Source of the DNA: CAZCJU01 sp964562175
Lineage (GTDB): Bacteria > Bacillota > Clostridia > Oscillospirales > CAG-272
NCBI GenBank assembly: GCA_964562175.1
Contig: CAZLRV010000001.1
Location: 124,001 to 188,000 of the forward strand
Direction of reading: 5' to 3'
Length of the DNA: 64,000 bases
Shown here: piece after piece, positions 25,720-33,994 of the stretch
Layout: each line of letters opens with the position of its first letter
Numbering within the stretch: position 1 is the stretch's first letter
The notes under the pieces: generated by a model
Seen by the model: only the letters and a program-made list of their open reading frames with translations
Database searches by the model: none
What the model was told of the DNA's origin: nothing
Position numbers and translations under genes: made by a program

Positions 25720-26850
25720 TCAGATCCTCACCATAAGTGAGGTGTGGTATTTTCTGTAAAATTCTTCGTATCTGTCCTCATCTATCGCATTGCGAATTTT
25801 CTGCATAAGCTCATTGTAAAAATAGAGATTATGCATTACCGCAAGGCGCATTCCGAGCATTTCCTTAGCCTTAAACAAGTGCCTTATATATGCCCTTGAA
25901 TAATTTCTGCACGCCGGGCAATTACACGACGGCGAAATCGGGCGTTCGTCTCTCTCGTACTTGCTGTTAAGCACATTTACGGTACCCTCCCATGTAAAGA
26001 GATAACCGTGACGTGCGTTTCTTGACGGCATAACGCAGTCGAAAAAGTCAACGCCTCTGTAAACGCCCTCGATTATATTCCACGGCGTACCGACACCCAT
26101 AAGATACCTCGGCTTGTCCTTCGGCATATGCGGCTCGACAGCCTCGATTATTCTGTACATTTCCTCCGTTTCCTCGCCGACGGCAAGTCCGCCTATGGCG
26201 TAGCCGTCAAGATCAAGCTCGGCTATTTTCTTCATATGCTCCACACGCAGATCGTCATAGGTCGAGCCTTGATTTATACCGAAAAGCATTTGGTGCTTGT
26301 TTATCGTAGTTTCAAGAGAATTAAGCCGTTTCATCTCGTCACGACAACGGACGAGCCAGCGGTAAGTCCTCTCGCACGATGCCTTCGTATAATCGTATGG
26401 TGCGGGATTTTCTATGCACTCGTCAAACGCCATTGCAATGGTGGATGCAAGATTTGATTGTATTCTCATCGAGTCCTCGGGGGACATAAATATTCTTTTT
26501 CCGTCAATATGGGATGCAAAATGCACGCCCTCCTCGCTTATTTTGCGGAGCGGAGCAAGCGAAAATACCTGAAAGCCGCCGCTGTCGGTCAAAACGGGTC
26601 TGTCCCAATTGAAAAATTTGTGTATACCTCCGAGATCGGCTATTACCTTATCTCCCGGACGCAGATGCAAATGATATGTGTTTGACAGCTCTATTTGACA
26701 GCCCAGCTCTTTGAGATCCATCGTCGAGATGCCGCCCTTTATCGTCGCACACGTTCCGACATTCATAAATACGGGCGTTTGCGCCGTGCCGTGAACGGAG
26801 GTAAACTCACCTCGCCGTGCCGCTCCGTTCTGTTTTATAACCTTAAACAA
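25720..26850 (-). CDS. tgt: tRNA-guanine transglycosylase
   Basis: A 376-residue TIM-barrel enzyme that swaps the wobble guanine (G34) of GUN tRNAs for preQ1 or queuine. Present are LTDSGGFQVFSL with the base-recognition Asp, FGINQGS, YAIGGLAVGE, the nucleophile segment FDCVMPSRNARHG, and the zinc site CNCPAC followed downstream by MHN. The start codon is TTG at 26850, 2 nt after the deacetylase stop; AAAGGAG lies within the last codons of that gene. In Clostridia some Tgt proteins salvage queuine rather than use preQ1 (established for related species); which base is used here cannot be told, and no queC-F genes are nearby. Confidence 0.93.
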   Translation of the reverse strand: MFKVIKQNGAARRGEFTSVHGTAQTPVFMNVGTCATIKGGISTMDLKELGCQIELSNTYHLHLRPGDKVIADLGGIHKFFNWDRPVLTDSGGFQVFSLAPLRKISEEGVHFASHIDGKRIFMSPEDSMRIQSNLASTIAMAFDECIENPAPYDYTKASCERTYRWLVRCRDEMKRLNSLETTINKHQMLFGINQGSTYDDLRVEHMKKIAELDLDGYAIGGLAVGEETEEMYRIIEAVEPHMPKDKPRYLMGVGTPWNIIEGVYRGVDFFDCVMPSRNARHGYLFTWEGTVNVLNSKYERDERPISPSCNCPACRNYSRAYIRHLFKAKEMLGMRLAVMHNLYFYNELMQKIRNAIDEDRYEEFYRKYHTSLMVRI

Positions 26851-26852
26851 TA

Positions 26853-27542
26853 TTATAAGCTCCTTTTATCTCTCTTTTGGTAGTCGTGCAGCTCAAAAGC
26901 CTCTGCATACTCGAATCTGCCCTCCAAGCCTCGTACACGCATAAGTGCGGAATAATACTCCTTGTACTTAAACGACGTGCTGTTTACGGCAAACCAATGC
27001 GTATCTATTGCCTTTTTCCACAGCTCAAAGCCCTCGGGCGATACCTGCATATACGTATACGGTGTAAATCCGTCTGCGTCCTCCCAATTTTCAGCCATGT
27101 AAATGGGGGCAAAATGGCGGGGATATTCGGTTTTTACGGATTCAAGCCCTGCCAGCTGTTGAGCCTCATACACAAGCACGTTGCACATACGGTGATCTCG
27201 GTGCATTGAATTTTTCCAATGTGTCATAATAAATTCGGGCTTATATTTACGTATAATATCGCAAAGCAGATATCTCGCCTCTACCGTGTTTTCAAGCTCG
27301 CAATCGCGATAGGGTAAAACCACAGCCTCACCGCCGAGCATTTCGGCAAACGCCTTAGCCTCTGCCTCTTTCTGCACACGGTATTCCTCCATGCTCATCC
27401 CTGCGGGATTTCCTCTTTCACCACCCGTTGCTCCGACGGTGACTATTTTATATCCCTTGAGTGCAAGCGTTGCAAGCACGCCTCCGCAAGTAAGCTCGGC
27501 ATCTCCTATATGGCCGCCGATAGCCATTACGCATTTTGACAT
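26853..27542 (-). CDS. PIG-L/LmbE-family deacetylase with altered active-site motif
   Basis: A 229-residue PIG-L fold protein, the family that N-deacetylates GlcNAc-linked substrates (MshB, BshB, PIG-L). The first motif reads GGHIGDAELTCGG instead of AHPDD: His11, Asp14 and Glu16 remain, but Gly13 stands where MshB has its general-base Asp15. The second motif MHRDH (His114, Asp116, His117) is intact, so a metal site is likely. The chemistry may differ from the classical deacetylases. It heads a three-gene unit with tgt and a rhamnosidase, read from a consensus promoter at 27592-27620. A role in glycoside turnover is inferred from the rhamnosidase only. Confidence 0.85.
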   Translation of the reverse strand: MSKCVMAIGGHIGDAELTCGGVLATLALKGYKIVTVGATGGERGNPAGMSMEEYRVQKEAEAKAFAEMLGGEAVVLPYRDCELENTVEARYLLCDIIRKYKPEFIMTHWKNSMHRDHRMCNVLVYEAQQLAGLESVKTEYPRHFAPIYMAENWEDADGFTPYTYMQVSPEGFELWKKAIDTHWFAVNSTSFKYKEYYSALMRVRGLEGRFEYAEAFELHDYQKRDKRSL

Positions 27543-27591
27543 TTCTATTTTATCCTTTCCAAAATCTTATAGACTTATTTTTCCGAGTATC

Positions 27592-27620
27592 ATTATACAC
27601 GTTTTTTTCGTCCGTGTCAA
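27592..27620 (-). promoter_or_regulatory. Consensus promoter of the PIG-L-tgt-GH78 unit
   Basis: On the minus strand TTGACA (27620-27615) and TATAAT (27597-27592) are 17 nt apart, a full consensus sigma-A promoter about 50 nt before the start codon. Confidence 0.9.
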
Positions 27621-27670
27621 TATAATCTCATAAATGATAGTAAAAAAATAATAAATATACTCTATATGTG

Positions 27671-27699
27671 TTGAAATTTTTCTTAAAGTATGATACAAT
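27671..27699 (+). promoter_or_regulatory. Promoter of the ABC-F gene
   Basis: TTGAAA (27671-27676) and TACAAT (27694-27699) are 17 nt apart, about 34 nt before the ATG. Confidence 0.8.
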
Positions 27700-27733
27700 G
27701 GGTGTGTATGAATAATTTAAAAGAGGTACGGTA

Positions 27734-29323
27734 ATGATAACAACATCAAACGTGTCGCTTCGTTACGGCGGCAGAACACTTTTCGCCAACGCCGACTTGA
27801 CATTTTCCAAGGGCAATTGCTACGGCATCATCGGTGCAAACGGTGCGGGCAAAAGTACGTTTTTAAAAATACTCTCCGGCGAGCTTGAGCCGTCAACGGG
27901 CGAGGTGTTCATCACACCGGGTGAGAGGATTTCCATTCTGAAGCAGGACCATTTCGCATACGACGAATACACGGCTATCCGCACGGTGCTTATGGGAAAT
28001 CCGGAGCTTGTGCAGATAGAGGACGAAAAAGAGGCTCTTTATTCAAAGGAAGAAATGACAGACGAGGACGGAATGCGGCTCTGTGAGCTTGAGGAACGCT
28101 ACGCCGAGCTTGACGGCTACAGTGCCGAGAGCGATGCGGAGATACTTCTCAACGCACTCGGTATCACAAACGAATTGCATTATGCGAAAATGTCGGATCT
28201 TAACGGCGAGATAAAAGTCAAGGTGCTTTTGGCACAGGCACTTTTCGGCGAGCCTGATATACTTCTCATGGACGAGCCGACAAACCACCTCGATCTGCGT
28301 ACAATATCATGGCTTGAGGACTTCTTGGCGGATCTGAACAGTATAGTGATAGTCGTATCGCACGACCGTCATTTTCTGAATAACGTCTGCACGCACACCG
28401 TCGATGTTGACTTCGGCAAGATAACCATGACCGTCGGAAACTATGATTTCTGGTACGAATACACGCAGATACGCCAAAGACAGCTCAAGGAACAGAACAA
28501 GAAAGCCGAGCTTAAGGCAAAGGAGCTTGCGGACTTTATCGCACGCTTCTCCGCAAACGCATCAAAATCGAAGCAAGCGACAAGCAGAAAGAGAATGCTC
28601 GATGCGCTTGACTTTGCGGATATGCCCGTTTCTTCACGCCGTTTCCCGTTTGTCGGCTTCAAGCCCACACGTGAGGTCGGCAACGACCTGCTTATGGTGC
28701 AGAACATATCAAAGACCGTAAACGGCAAAAAGGTGCTTGACAACGTAAGCATAACCATACGACCCGATGACAAGGTAGCCTTTGTCGGAGCGGATGCGTT
28801 ATCGAGAACCACGTTTTTCAAAATAATAATGGGCGAGCTTGAGCCTGATGAGGGTACGTACAAATGGGGCGTTACCACCTCACAGTCATATCTGCCCTCC
28901 GATAACAGCGAGTACTTTGACGGACGAGAAGAGAATTTGATAGATTGGATAAGAGGCTATTCCGACCTTGTTTACGAGTCCGATGTTCGTTCTTGGCTGG
29001 GACGTATGCTCTTTTCGGGTGACGAGGCGCTGAAGCAGGTAAAAGTTCTCTCCGGAGGCGAGCGTGTAAGATGTATGCTTTGCAAAATGATGCTTTCCGG
29101 TGCAAACGTGCTTATTCTTGACGAGCCTACAAACCACCTCGACCTTGAATCTATCGCCGCACTCAACGAGGGACTTATAAAGTTCCCCGAAACGATACTT
29201 TTCACCTCACATGACCACCAATTTGTACAGACCGTTGCAACACGTATCGTCGATCTTACCCCCGGCTCATTCTATGATAAATATATCACCTACGACGAAT
29301 ACGTTGCCGAAAAAGGTATTTAA
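27734..29323 (+). CDS. ABC-F family ATPase (YbiT/YkpA-like) with one degenerate ATP site
   Basis: 529 residues, two ATP-binding cassettes joined by a charged helical linker (about 245-300); no membrane part. ABC-F proteins bind the ribosomal E site and act on stalled or antibiotic-bound ribosomes. Cassette 1 has an intact Walker A (GANGAGKST, 34-42) and Walker B (LLMDEPTNHLD), but its signature reads LNGEI near 155. Cassette 2 has a good signature (LSGGERVR, near 438) and Walker B, but its Walker A reads GADALSRTT (353-361), with Arg for the Lys. The two defects fall in the same composite site, so one functional and one degenerate ATP site are predicted. Own promoter and terminator; monocistronic. 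Confidence 0.92.
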   Translation: MITTSNVSLRYGGRTLFANADLTFSKGNCYGIIGANGAGKSTFLKILSGELEPSTGEVFITPGERISILKQDHFAYDEYTAIRTVLMGNPELVQIEDEKEALYSKEEMTDEDGMRLCELEERYAELDGYSAESDAEILLNALGITNELHYAKMSDLNGEIKVKVLLAQALFGEPDILLMDEPTNHLDLRTISWLEDFLADLNSIVIVVSHDRHFLNNVCTHTVDVDFGKITMTVGNYDFWYEYTQIRQRQLKEQNKKAELKAKELADFIARFSANASKSKQATSRKRMLDALDFADMPVSSRRFPFVGFKPTREVGNDLLMVQNISKTVNGKKVLDNVSITIRPDDKVAFVGADALSRTTFFKIIMGELEPDEGTYKWGVTTSQSYLPSDNSEYFDGREENLIDWIRGYSDLVYESDVRSWLGRMLFSGDEALKQVKVLSGGERVRCMLCKMMLSGANVLILDEPTNHLDLESIAALNEGLIKFPETILFTSHDHQFVQTVATRIVDLTPGSFYDKYITYDEYVAEKGI

Positions 29324-29341
29324 GCATAAAATATCAAAACG

Positions 29342-29376
29342 AGAGCAGTGCATTTTTGCATTGCTCTTATTTTTTT
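29342..29376 (+). terminator. Terminator of the ABC-F gene
   Basis: AGAGCAGTGCA (29342-29352) pairs with TGCATTGCTCT (29357-29367) with one G-U pair and a TTTT loop, followed by a T-rich run. Confidence 0.85.
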
Positions 29377-29410
29377 CTTGAAGCTGTGCGCCTCAACCGA
29401 AATATTAAAA

Positions 29411-29438
29411 GCGGCACTCCTCAAAAGAAGAGTGCCGC
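29411..29438 (-). terminator. Terminator of the zinc-ribbon/propeller gene
   Basis: GCGGCACTC (29411-29419) pairs with GAGTGCCGC (29430-29438). On the minus strand it is followed by TTTTAATATTT, so it serves the gene ending at 29489. Confidence 0.8.
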
Positions 29439-29488
29439 AATGGCAGTTCCACCGCCCCGCAATTATGCGTTATTAAAGCCTAAGAGCA

Positions 29489-31201
29489 TCAATAGCCGCC
29501 TGCATCATCCATAAGCTTAATAGGTTTTTTGCCATCTTTTAATATTGAAACAGTATATTTTGTTTTCCCGTCATCGTTCTTTGTTTTGTCGGTCATATAA
29601 TACGCTGTGTTTCCTATTATTTCAAATCCACTAACATCGTCACTTATTCTAACTTTTTCCTTTTTACCGGTTACACTGTAAAGAGTGTATTCGTCATCTG
29701 TCTTGTCTGCACAGAAAAGTACGGTGCCATTATGCAATATTCCCGCAATTCCTTCCACATCATCGTATACTCTTTTTTTGTCATTACCATTACTTTGTAC
29801 AACATAAAGTGTATCGTCACCATCTACATAATATACGTACTTTCCGTCATATGTAGCCGTGTACGAGTGTGCACCGTAGATATCGTCGCAAAGCAATATG
29901 GGGTTTTCAGTGCCAATTCTTTCGGAATAAAGGGAATAGGAACTTCCCTTTTCTTTTATGTAGAAAAGTGTCTTACCGTCATCACTTATTGAGGGATCTA
30001 TTACACTACTTTTTAGTTTATACGTCTCGTATGTGTTATTTATCTTGAATACGTGTGATCCATTAGTATACACCATTCCCTTTACATCTTTCAAGGAAAG
30101 CGTTACACCGCTATTGGTACACTCGGTTATGATATCATCAATTGAATCGGAAAGCTTAATCTTTTCTTTGCCCTTTATTGAAACGTATACTCTATCATCA
30201 TCGCTAAAGATTATTTGCGAATGGTCACGGTTAAGATACTCTACATACTTCACTTGACCGAGCTTTTGAGGGTCTCCTTTTTTATTTATTGTATATAGAC
30301 TCGTCTCGTGTGAATCGTTTTGTCTTGTTATATACATATATTTACAATCGTCAGAGATAGCCTTGGGCGTACTGTTTTTATCCTTGTCGAGCTGAGTGGA
30401 TTTTTTTCCGTCATACATATAAAGGTCAATGCCGGGAGCTTCCTCATCTATTGAATACGTGTAATCGGGATCGTATTTTTCGCTCTTTGTGTAGAGCAAT
30501 GATTTGCCGTTGGGCGATATTACGAACGAGCCGACATTAGCATCTATTTGTTTCGTGTTTTTGCCGTCGTACAGATACAGAACGTGTTCATCGTTAGTAT
30601 AAGCCGCTTTGCCGCCTTCGGCGTTCATTTTTATGGTGTTTACGGCATCGTTTGTTATTTTCTTAACCTCTTTGGTTGTTACCATATAGTATGATAATGC
30701 GTCCTTGTTTGTTACATCATACAATATATCTGAATCCGATTTATTATATGATGTATCATATGATGTTAAAAGTATTATGTCGCAATCAAGATTATAGTCA
30801 ATGCCCGCGGGTACACCGTCTATTTTTGTTGAAAGTTTTTTTCCATCAGAAAATATGAATATTTCTGAGCCGTCGGACATAGGCAGAAGTGAAGTGGTGG
30901 GTCTGCTTACGCTTGAGCCTTTGGGAAGCAGGCAAACGATAATAATTACCGCCAAAACAAGCACAGCAGCACCTATGGCAATCATTCTCTTTTTGGAATC
31001 GGCGAAAAAGTCTTTCACCATATCCAACGCTCCGCCGTTTGCGGGAGCAGGGGTAAACTGCTCGTTTTGAGGCTGAAATTGGGCATTTTCAATATTTTCC
31101 GTATTTTCGGTCACAGGCTCTTGCACTTCAAGCGGCGCTCCGCAGTTTGTGCAAAACTTCAAGCCGTCTTCCTGCGGCATATTACAGTTTTTGCAGATCA
31201 T
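29489..31201 (-). CDS. Zinc-ribbon, single-TM, beta-propeller surface protein
   Basis: 570 residues. A cytoplasmic zinc ribbon (Cys3, Cys6, Cys17, Cys20) is followed by a Gln/Pro/Asn-rich linker, one membrane helix (about 72-91, AAVLVLAVIIIVCLL), then about 470 residues outside the cell. These form TolB/DUF5050-like propeller repeats with phrases such as SPNGKSLLYT, SDDGKTLFYI, YDGKYVYYV and NGTVLFCAD. The ribbon-TM-propeller layout is seen in many Clostridia and suggests an envelope sensor or scaffold; the ligand is unknown. Base composition is visibly more AT-rich than the neighbouring ribosomal genes. Promoter at 31284-31312; monocistronic. Confidence 0.8.
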   Translation of the reverse strand: MICKNCNMPQEDGLKFCTNCGAPLEVQEPVTENTENIENAQFQPQNEQFTPAPANGGALDMVKDFFADSKKRMIAIGAAVLVLAVIIIVCLLPKGSSVSRPTTSLLPMSDGSEIFIFSDGKKLSTKIDGVPAGIDYNLDCDIILLTSYDTSYNKSDSDILYDVTNKDALSYYMVTTKEVKKITNDAVNTIKMNAEGGKAAYTNDEHVLYLYDGKNTKQIDANVGSFVISPNGKSLLYTKSEKYDPDYTYSIDEEAPGIDLYMYDGKKSTQLDKDKNSTPKAISDDCKYMYITRQNDSHETSLYTINKKGDPQKLGQVKYVEYLNRDHSQIIFSDDDRVYVSIKGKEKIKLSDSIDDIITECTNSGVTLSLKDVKGMVYTNGSHVFKINNTYETYKLKSSVIDPSISDDGKTLFYIKEKGSSYSLYSERIGTENPILLCDDIYGAHSYTATYDGKYVYYVDGDDTLYVVQSNGNDKKRVYDDVEGIAGILHNGTVLFCADKTDDEYTLYSVTGKKEKVRISDDVSGFEIIGNTAYYMTDKTKNDDGKTKYTVSILKDGKKPIKLMDDAGGY

Positions 31202-31283
31202 AAAAAATCTCCTTTATAATATATTATGTGAGGAAAGGGGTCATTATCGCATTTTTACCCGTATTTCCTCTTTCTGCGACATA

Positions 31284-31312
31284 ATTATATCATAGTTTCT
31301 CTTTTTTGTCAA
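31284..31312 (-). promoter_or_regulatory. Consensus promoter of the zinc-ribbon/propeller gene
   Basis: On the minus strand TTGACA (31312-31307) and TATAAT (31289-31284) are 17 nt apart, between the rplQ terminator and the ATG at 31201. Confidence 0.9.
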
Positions 31313-31380
31313 GTCTGTTCCTGCATAATTACGACCTAATATTAAAATATACTTGATTTTTTCATTAAAAATACGTATCA

Positions 31381-31413
31381 AAAAAGTGAGGAGTTTCCTC
31401 CTCACTTTTTTAT
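31381..31413 (-). terminator. Terminator of the S10-spc-alpha superoperon
   Basis: GTGAGGAG (31387-31394) pairs with CTCCTCAC (31399-31406) around a 4-nt loop, with A6 on one side and T6 on the other. It lies just after the rplQ stop and can work in both directions. Confidence 0.9.
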
Positions 31414-31418
31414 GGTAC

Positions 31419-31853
31419 TTATTCTGCCTTTTCGGTCTCTTTAGCTTCGGCTTCTTTCTTAGCCTCTGCCTTCTTAGACTTCTTTTTCTTCTCGTCCTTG
31501 TCTTCCTTAACGAAGCCCACGAGCTTGATAAGAGCCATTTCGGCTGCGTCACCTCTACGAGGTCCGAGCTTGTATATAGCCGTATATCCGCCGTTTCTCT
31601 CTGCATAGGTAGGAGCTATTTCATCAAACAGCTTCTTTACTACGCTTTCCTTCGTTATATAAGCAAGAGCCGCACGGCGCGATGCCAGAGTATTCTCCTT
31701 ACCGAGCGTTATCATCTTCTCTGCAATAGGTCTGATCTCTTTCGCACGCGTTACGGTCGTTATTATCTGACCCTGCTCGAACAACAGCGTTACCATGCCT
31801 CTGAGCATAGCGTTTCTGTGAGCGGTAGGTCTGCCTAATTTTCTTCCCGGCAC
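31419..31853 (-). CDS. rplQ: 50S ribosomal protein L17
   Basis: A 144-residue large-subunit protein that lines the polypeptide exit tunnel opening. The N-terminal body has KLGRPTAHRNAML, TTVTRAKEIRPIAEKMITLGK and GDAAEMALIKLVG. Residues after about 118 form a Lys/Glu/Ala tail (KKKKSKKAEAKKEAEAKE) longer than in short L17 proteins of about 120 residues; it is low-complexity and probably disordered. Last gene of the superoperon, 25 nt after rpoA, with a terminator directly behind. Confidence 0.97.
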   Translation of the reverse strand: MPGRKLGRPTAHRNAMLRGMVTLLFEQGQIITTVTRAKEIRPIAEKMITLGKENTLASRRAALAYITKESVVKKLFDEIAPTYAERNGGYTAIYKLGPRRGDAAEMALIKLVGFVKEDKDEKKKKSKKAEAKKEAEAKETEKAE

Positions 31854-31878
31854 TGTTGTTTACCTCCCTATTTGAATT

Positions 31879-32835
31879 TTATTCGTCCAATTTTTTCAGA
31901 CTGAGTCCCAGAGCTTCAAGCTTCTGTTTAACTTCCTCAAGTGACTTCTTTCCGAGGTTTCTGACCTTTATCATGTCATCCTCGGTTCTGTTTATCAAAT
32001 CCTCTACCGTGTGTATATCCGCACGCTTCAAGCAATTGAAGCTTCTCACGGACATGTCAAGCTCCTCAATGGTCATCTCAAGGACTTTTTCCTTCTTTGA
32101 ATCATCACGTTCAACCATGATCTCTCTCTTGCTTGCTTCGTCCGAAAGCTCTACAAACAAGTTGAGATGCTCGTTGAGTATCTTGGCTCCCAATGATACA
32201 GCTTCCTTTGCGGCTATTGTACCGTTGGTCTCAACCGTCAAGGTCAGCTTATCATAGTCTGTTATGCCGCTGTTTCCCACACGAGTGTTTTCTACGGTAT
32301 AATTTACCTTACGCACAGGTGTATATATGGAATCGGTATATATCAGACCTATCTGAGGAGGATTCAATTGCTTATTTTTATCCTGCGATACATAACCCCT
32401 GCCGTGGTCAAAGGTTATCTCCATAAAGAGATTTGCCCCCGGAGCGACGGTAGCTATATGAAGCTCGGGATTTAATATATCGATATCAGAATCGGCTCTT
32501 ATATCGCCTGCCTTAACATCACAAGGTCCCGTCATATCGATAATAACACGCTTCTGTTCTTCAACGTGAAGCTGTGCGACTATTCCCTTAACATTAAGAA
32601 TGATCTCGCAAACATCCTCTTTAACTCCGGGAATCGTCGATATCTCGTGAAGGACACCGTCGATCTTAACGCTTATCGGTGCAACTCCGGGCAGTGAGCT
32701 TAAAAGCACTCTGCGAAGTGAGTTTCCGAGCGTAACTCCGTAGCCTCTTTCAAGAGGCTCTATTATGAAGGAACCGACCGTACCGTCATCGTTCAGATCT
32801 TCGTTGGTGATGATGGGCTTTTTAATTTCTATCAT
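31879..32835 (-). CDS. rpoA: DNA-directed RNA polymerase subunit alpha
   Basis: A 318-residue alpha subunit. The N-terminal assembly domain has LERGYGVTLGNSLRRVLLSSLPG. A short linker leads to the C-terminal domain (about 250-315), which contacts UP elements and activators and keeps RSFNCLKRADIHTVEDL and RNLGKKSLEEVKQKL. Length is near the Bacillus norm. It follows rpsD after an 89-nt spacer with a strong hairpin, unusually long for this operon, which may set alpha output relative to the ribosomal proteins. Confidence 0.98.
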   Translation of the reverse strand: MIEIKKPIITNEDLNDDGTVGSFIIEPLERGYGVTLGNSLRRVLLSSLPGVAPISVKIDGVLHEISTIPGVKEDVCEIILNVKGIVAQLHVEEQKRVIIDMTGPCDVKAGDIRADSDIDILNPELHIATVAPGANLFMEITFDHGRGYVSQDKNKQLNPPQIGLIYTDSIYTPVRKVNYTVENTRVGNSGITDYDKLTLTVETNGTIAAKEAVSLGAKILNEHLNLFVELSDEASKREIMVERDDSKKEKVLEMTIEELDMSVRSFNCLKRADIHTVEDLINRTEDDMIKVRNLGKKSLEEVKQKLEALGLSLKKLDE

Positions 32836-32866
32836 GTATACCTCCTAAATTTAATATCTGCACGAA

Positions 32867-32907
32867 GGAAGCGAAAATATAATGCAATATATGCGACATT
32901 CGCTTCC
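32867..32907 (-). promoter_or_regulatory. Hairpin in the rpsD-rpoA spacer
   Basis: GGAAGCGAA (32867-32875) pairs perfectly with TTCGCTTCC (32899-32907), enclosing 23 nt with a smaller ATAT/ATAT stem. No T-run follows on the minus strand. It may be an RNA processing site, a partial attenuator or an S4 target; the sequence does not decide. Confidence 0.5.
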
Positions 32908-32924
32908 GCCAAGGGAGGCTGCTC

Positions 32925-33554
32925 TTATTTTGAATAAAGCTCGACGATGAGATGCTCCTCGAACGGGAACTCCACATCAGCTCTTACAGGCAGTACAACA
33001 ACCTTTGCAACTGCATTCTCGCGGTCAACTTCAAGCCACTTGGGGCTGACCTTGGTCTGCATTTTCTCAAGAAGCTGTTTAACCTTTTCGCTTTTCTTCG
33101 ATTTATCGGTAAGAGCCACTACGTCGTTAAGATTAACTATGATAGAAGGAATATCGACTTTCTTGCCGTTGAGTGTAAAATGTGCGTGACGAACGAGCTG
33201 TCTTGCTTCCTTTCTGGAATCAGCCATGCCCATTTGATAAACTACGTTATCAAGTCTTCTCTCAAGAAGTGAAAGAAGATTATCACCCGTTACACCTGCC
33301 TTGTTATCGGCTTTCTCGAAATATTTCTTGAACTGCTTTTCAGGCACTCCGTAATATCTCTTAGCCTTCTGCTTCTCACGCAGCTGCATACCGTACTCGC
33401 CGACCTTCTTCTTGGCTGCGCCGTGCTGACCGGGGGCTGTCTCCTTACGCTTTGTAAGTGAGCATTTATCGGATAAGCAACGGTCACCCTTCAAAAAGAG
33501 CTTCGTGCCTTCTCTGCGGCAAAGTCTGCACGCAGGTCCTGTATATCTTGCCAT
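32925..33554 (-). CDS. rpsD: 30S ribosomal protein S4 (zinc-type N-terminus)
   Basis: A 209-residue early 16S-binding protein. The N-terminus keeps Cys in CRLCRREG and RCLSDKC, the zinc-binding C+ form. The S4 RNA-binding domain (RLDNVVYQMGMADSRKEARQ, then VRHAHFTLNGKKVDIPS) lies in the middle. S4 often represses its own operon, which makes the hairpin between this gene and rpoA interesting. In Bacillus rpsD is elsewhere in the genome; here it sits inside the alpha operon between rpsK and rpoA, as in many Clostridia. Confidence 0.98.
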   Translation of the reverse strand: MARYTGPACRLCRREGTKLFLKGDRCLSDKCSLTKRKETAPGQHGAAKKKVGEYGMQLREKQKAKRYYGVPEKQFKKYFEKADNKAGVTGDNLLSLLERRLDNVVYQMGMADSRKEARQLVRHAHFTLNGKKVDIPSIIVNLNDVVALTDKSKKSEKVKQLLEKMQTKVSPKWLEVDRENAVAKVVVLPVRADVEFPFEEHLIVELYSK

Positions 33555-33579
33555 TTGGATCTTTTCTCCCTTCTGTAAA

Positions 33580-33978
33580 TTATACGCGTCTTCTCTTGGG
33601 CGGTCTGCATCCGTTATGAGGTACGGGTGTTACGTCCTTGATAAGGCTTATTTCAAGTCCGGCTGCCTGAAGTGCTCTTATAGCAGCTTCTCTGCCTGAG
33701 CCGGGTCCCTTAACGTAAACGTCAACTACCTTCATACCATGCTCCATAGCGATCTTAGCTGCCGTCTCCGCTGCGGATTGTGCCGCAAAGGGCGTTGATT
33801 TTCTTGAGCCCTTGAAGCCAAGCTCGCCTGCGGATGCCCACGATATCGTGTTTCCGGAGTTGTCGGATATCGTTACGATAGTATTATTGAAGGTTGCCTG
33901 AATATGTGCCGAGCCTGCGGCAACATTCTTACGCTCACGGCGTTTTTTGATAACCTTTTTAGCTGTAGCTTTAGCCAT
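33580..33978 (-). CDS. rpsK: 30S ribosomal protein S11
   Basis: A 132-residue protein of the small-subunit platform near the E site and mRNA exit. Key stretches are HIQATFNNTIVTISD, GNTISWASAGELGFKGSRKS, VKGPGSGREAAIRALQ and the C-terminal NGCRPPKRRRV. The lysine-rich N-terminus (KATAKKVIKKRRERK) is typical. It starts 16 nt after rpsM. Confidence 0.98.
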   Translation of the reverse strand: MAKATAKKVIKKRRERKNVAAGSAHIQATFNNTIVTISDNSGNTISWASAGELGFKGSRKSTPFAAQSAAETAAKIAMEHGMKVVDVYVKGPGSGREAAIRALQAAGLEISLIKDVTPVPHNGCRPPKRRRV

Positions 33979-33994
33979 GTTTCCTTCTCACTCC

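Noticed and set aside
25720..26850. GINQGS in tgt as an abnormal catalytic loop
   Set aside because: This form fits the clostridial Tgt subgroup as I remember it; other active-site motifs are intact.
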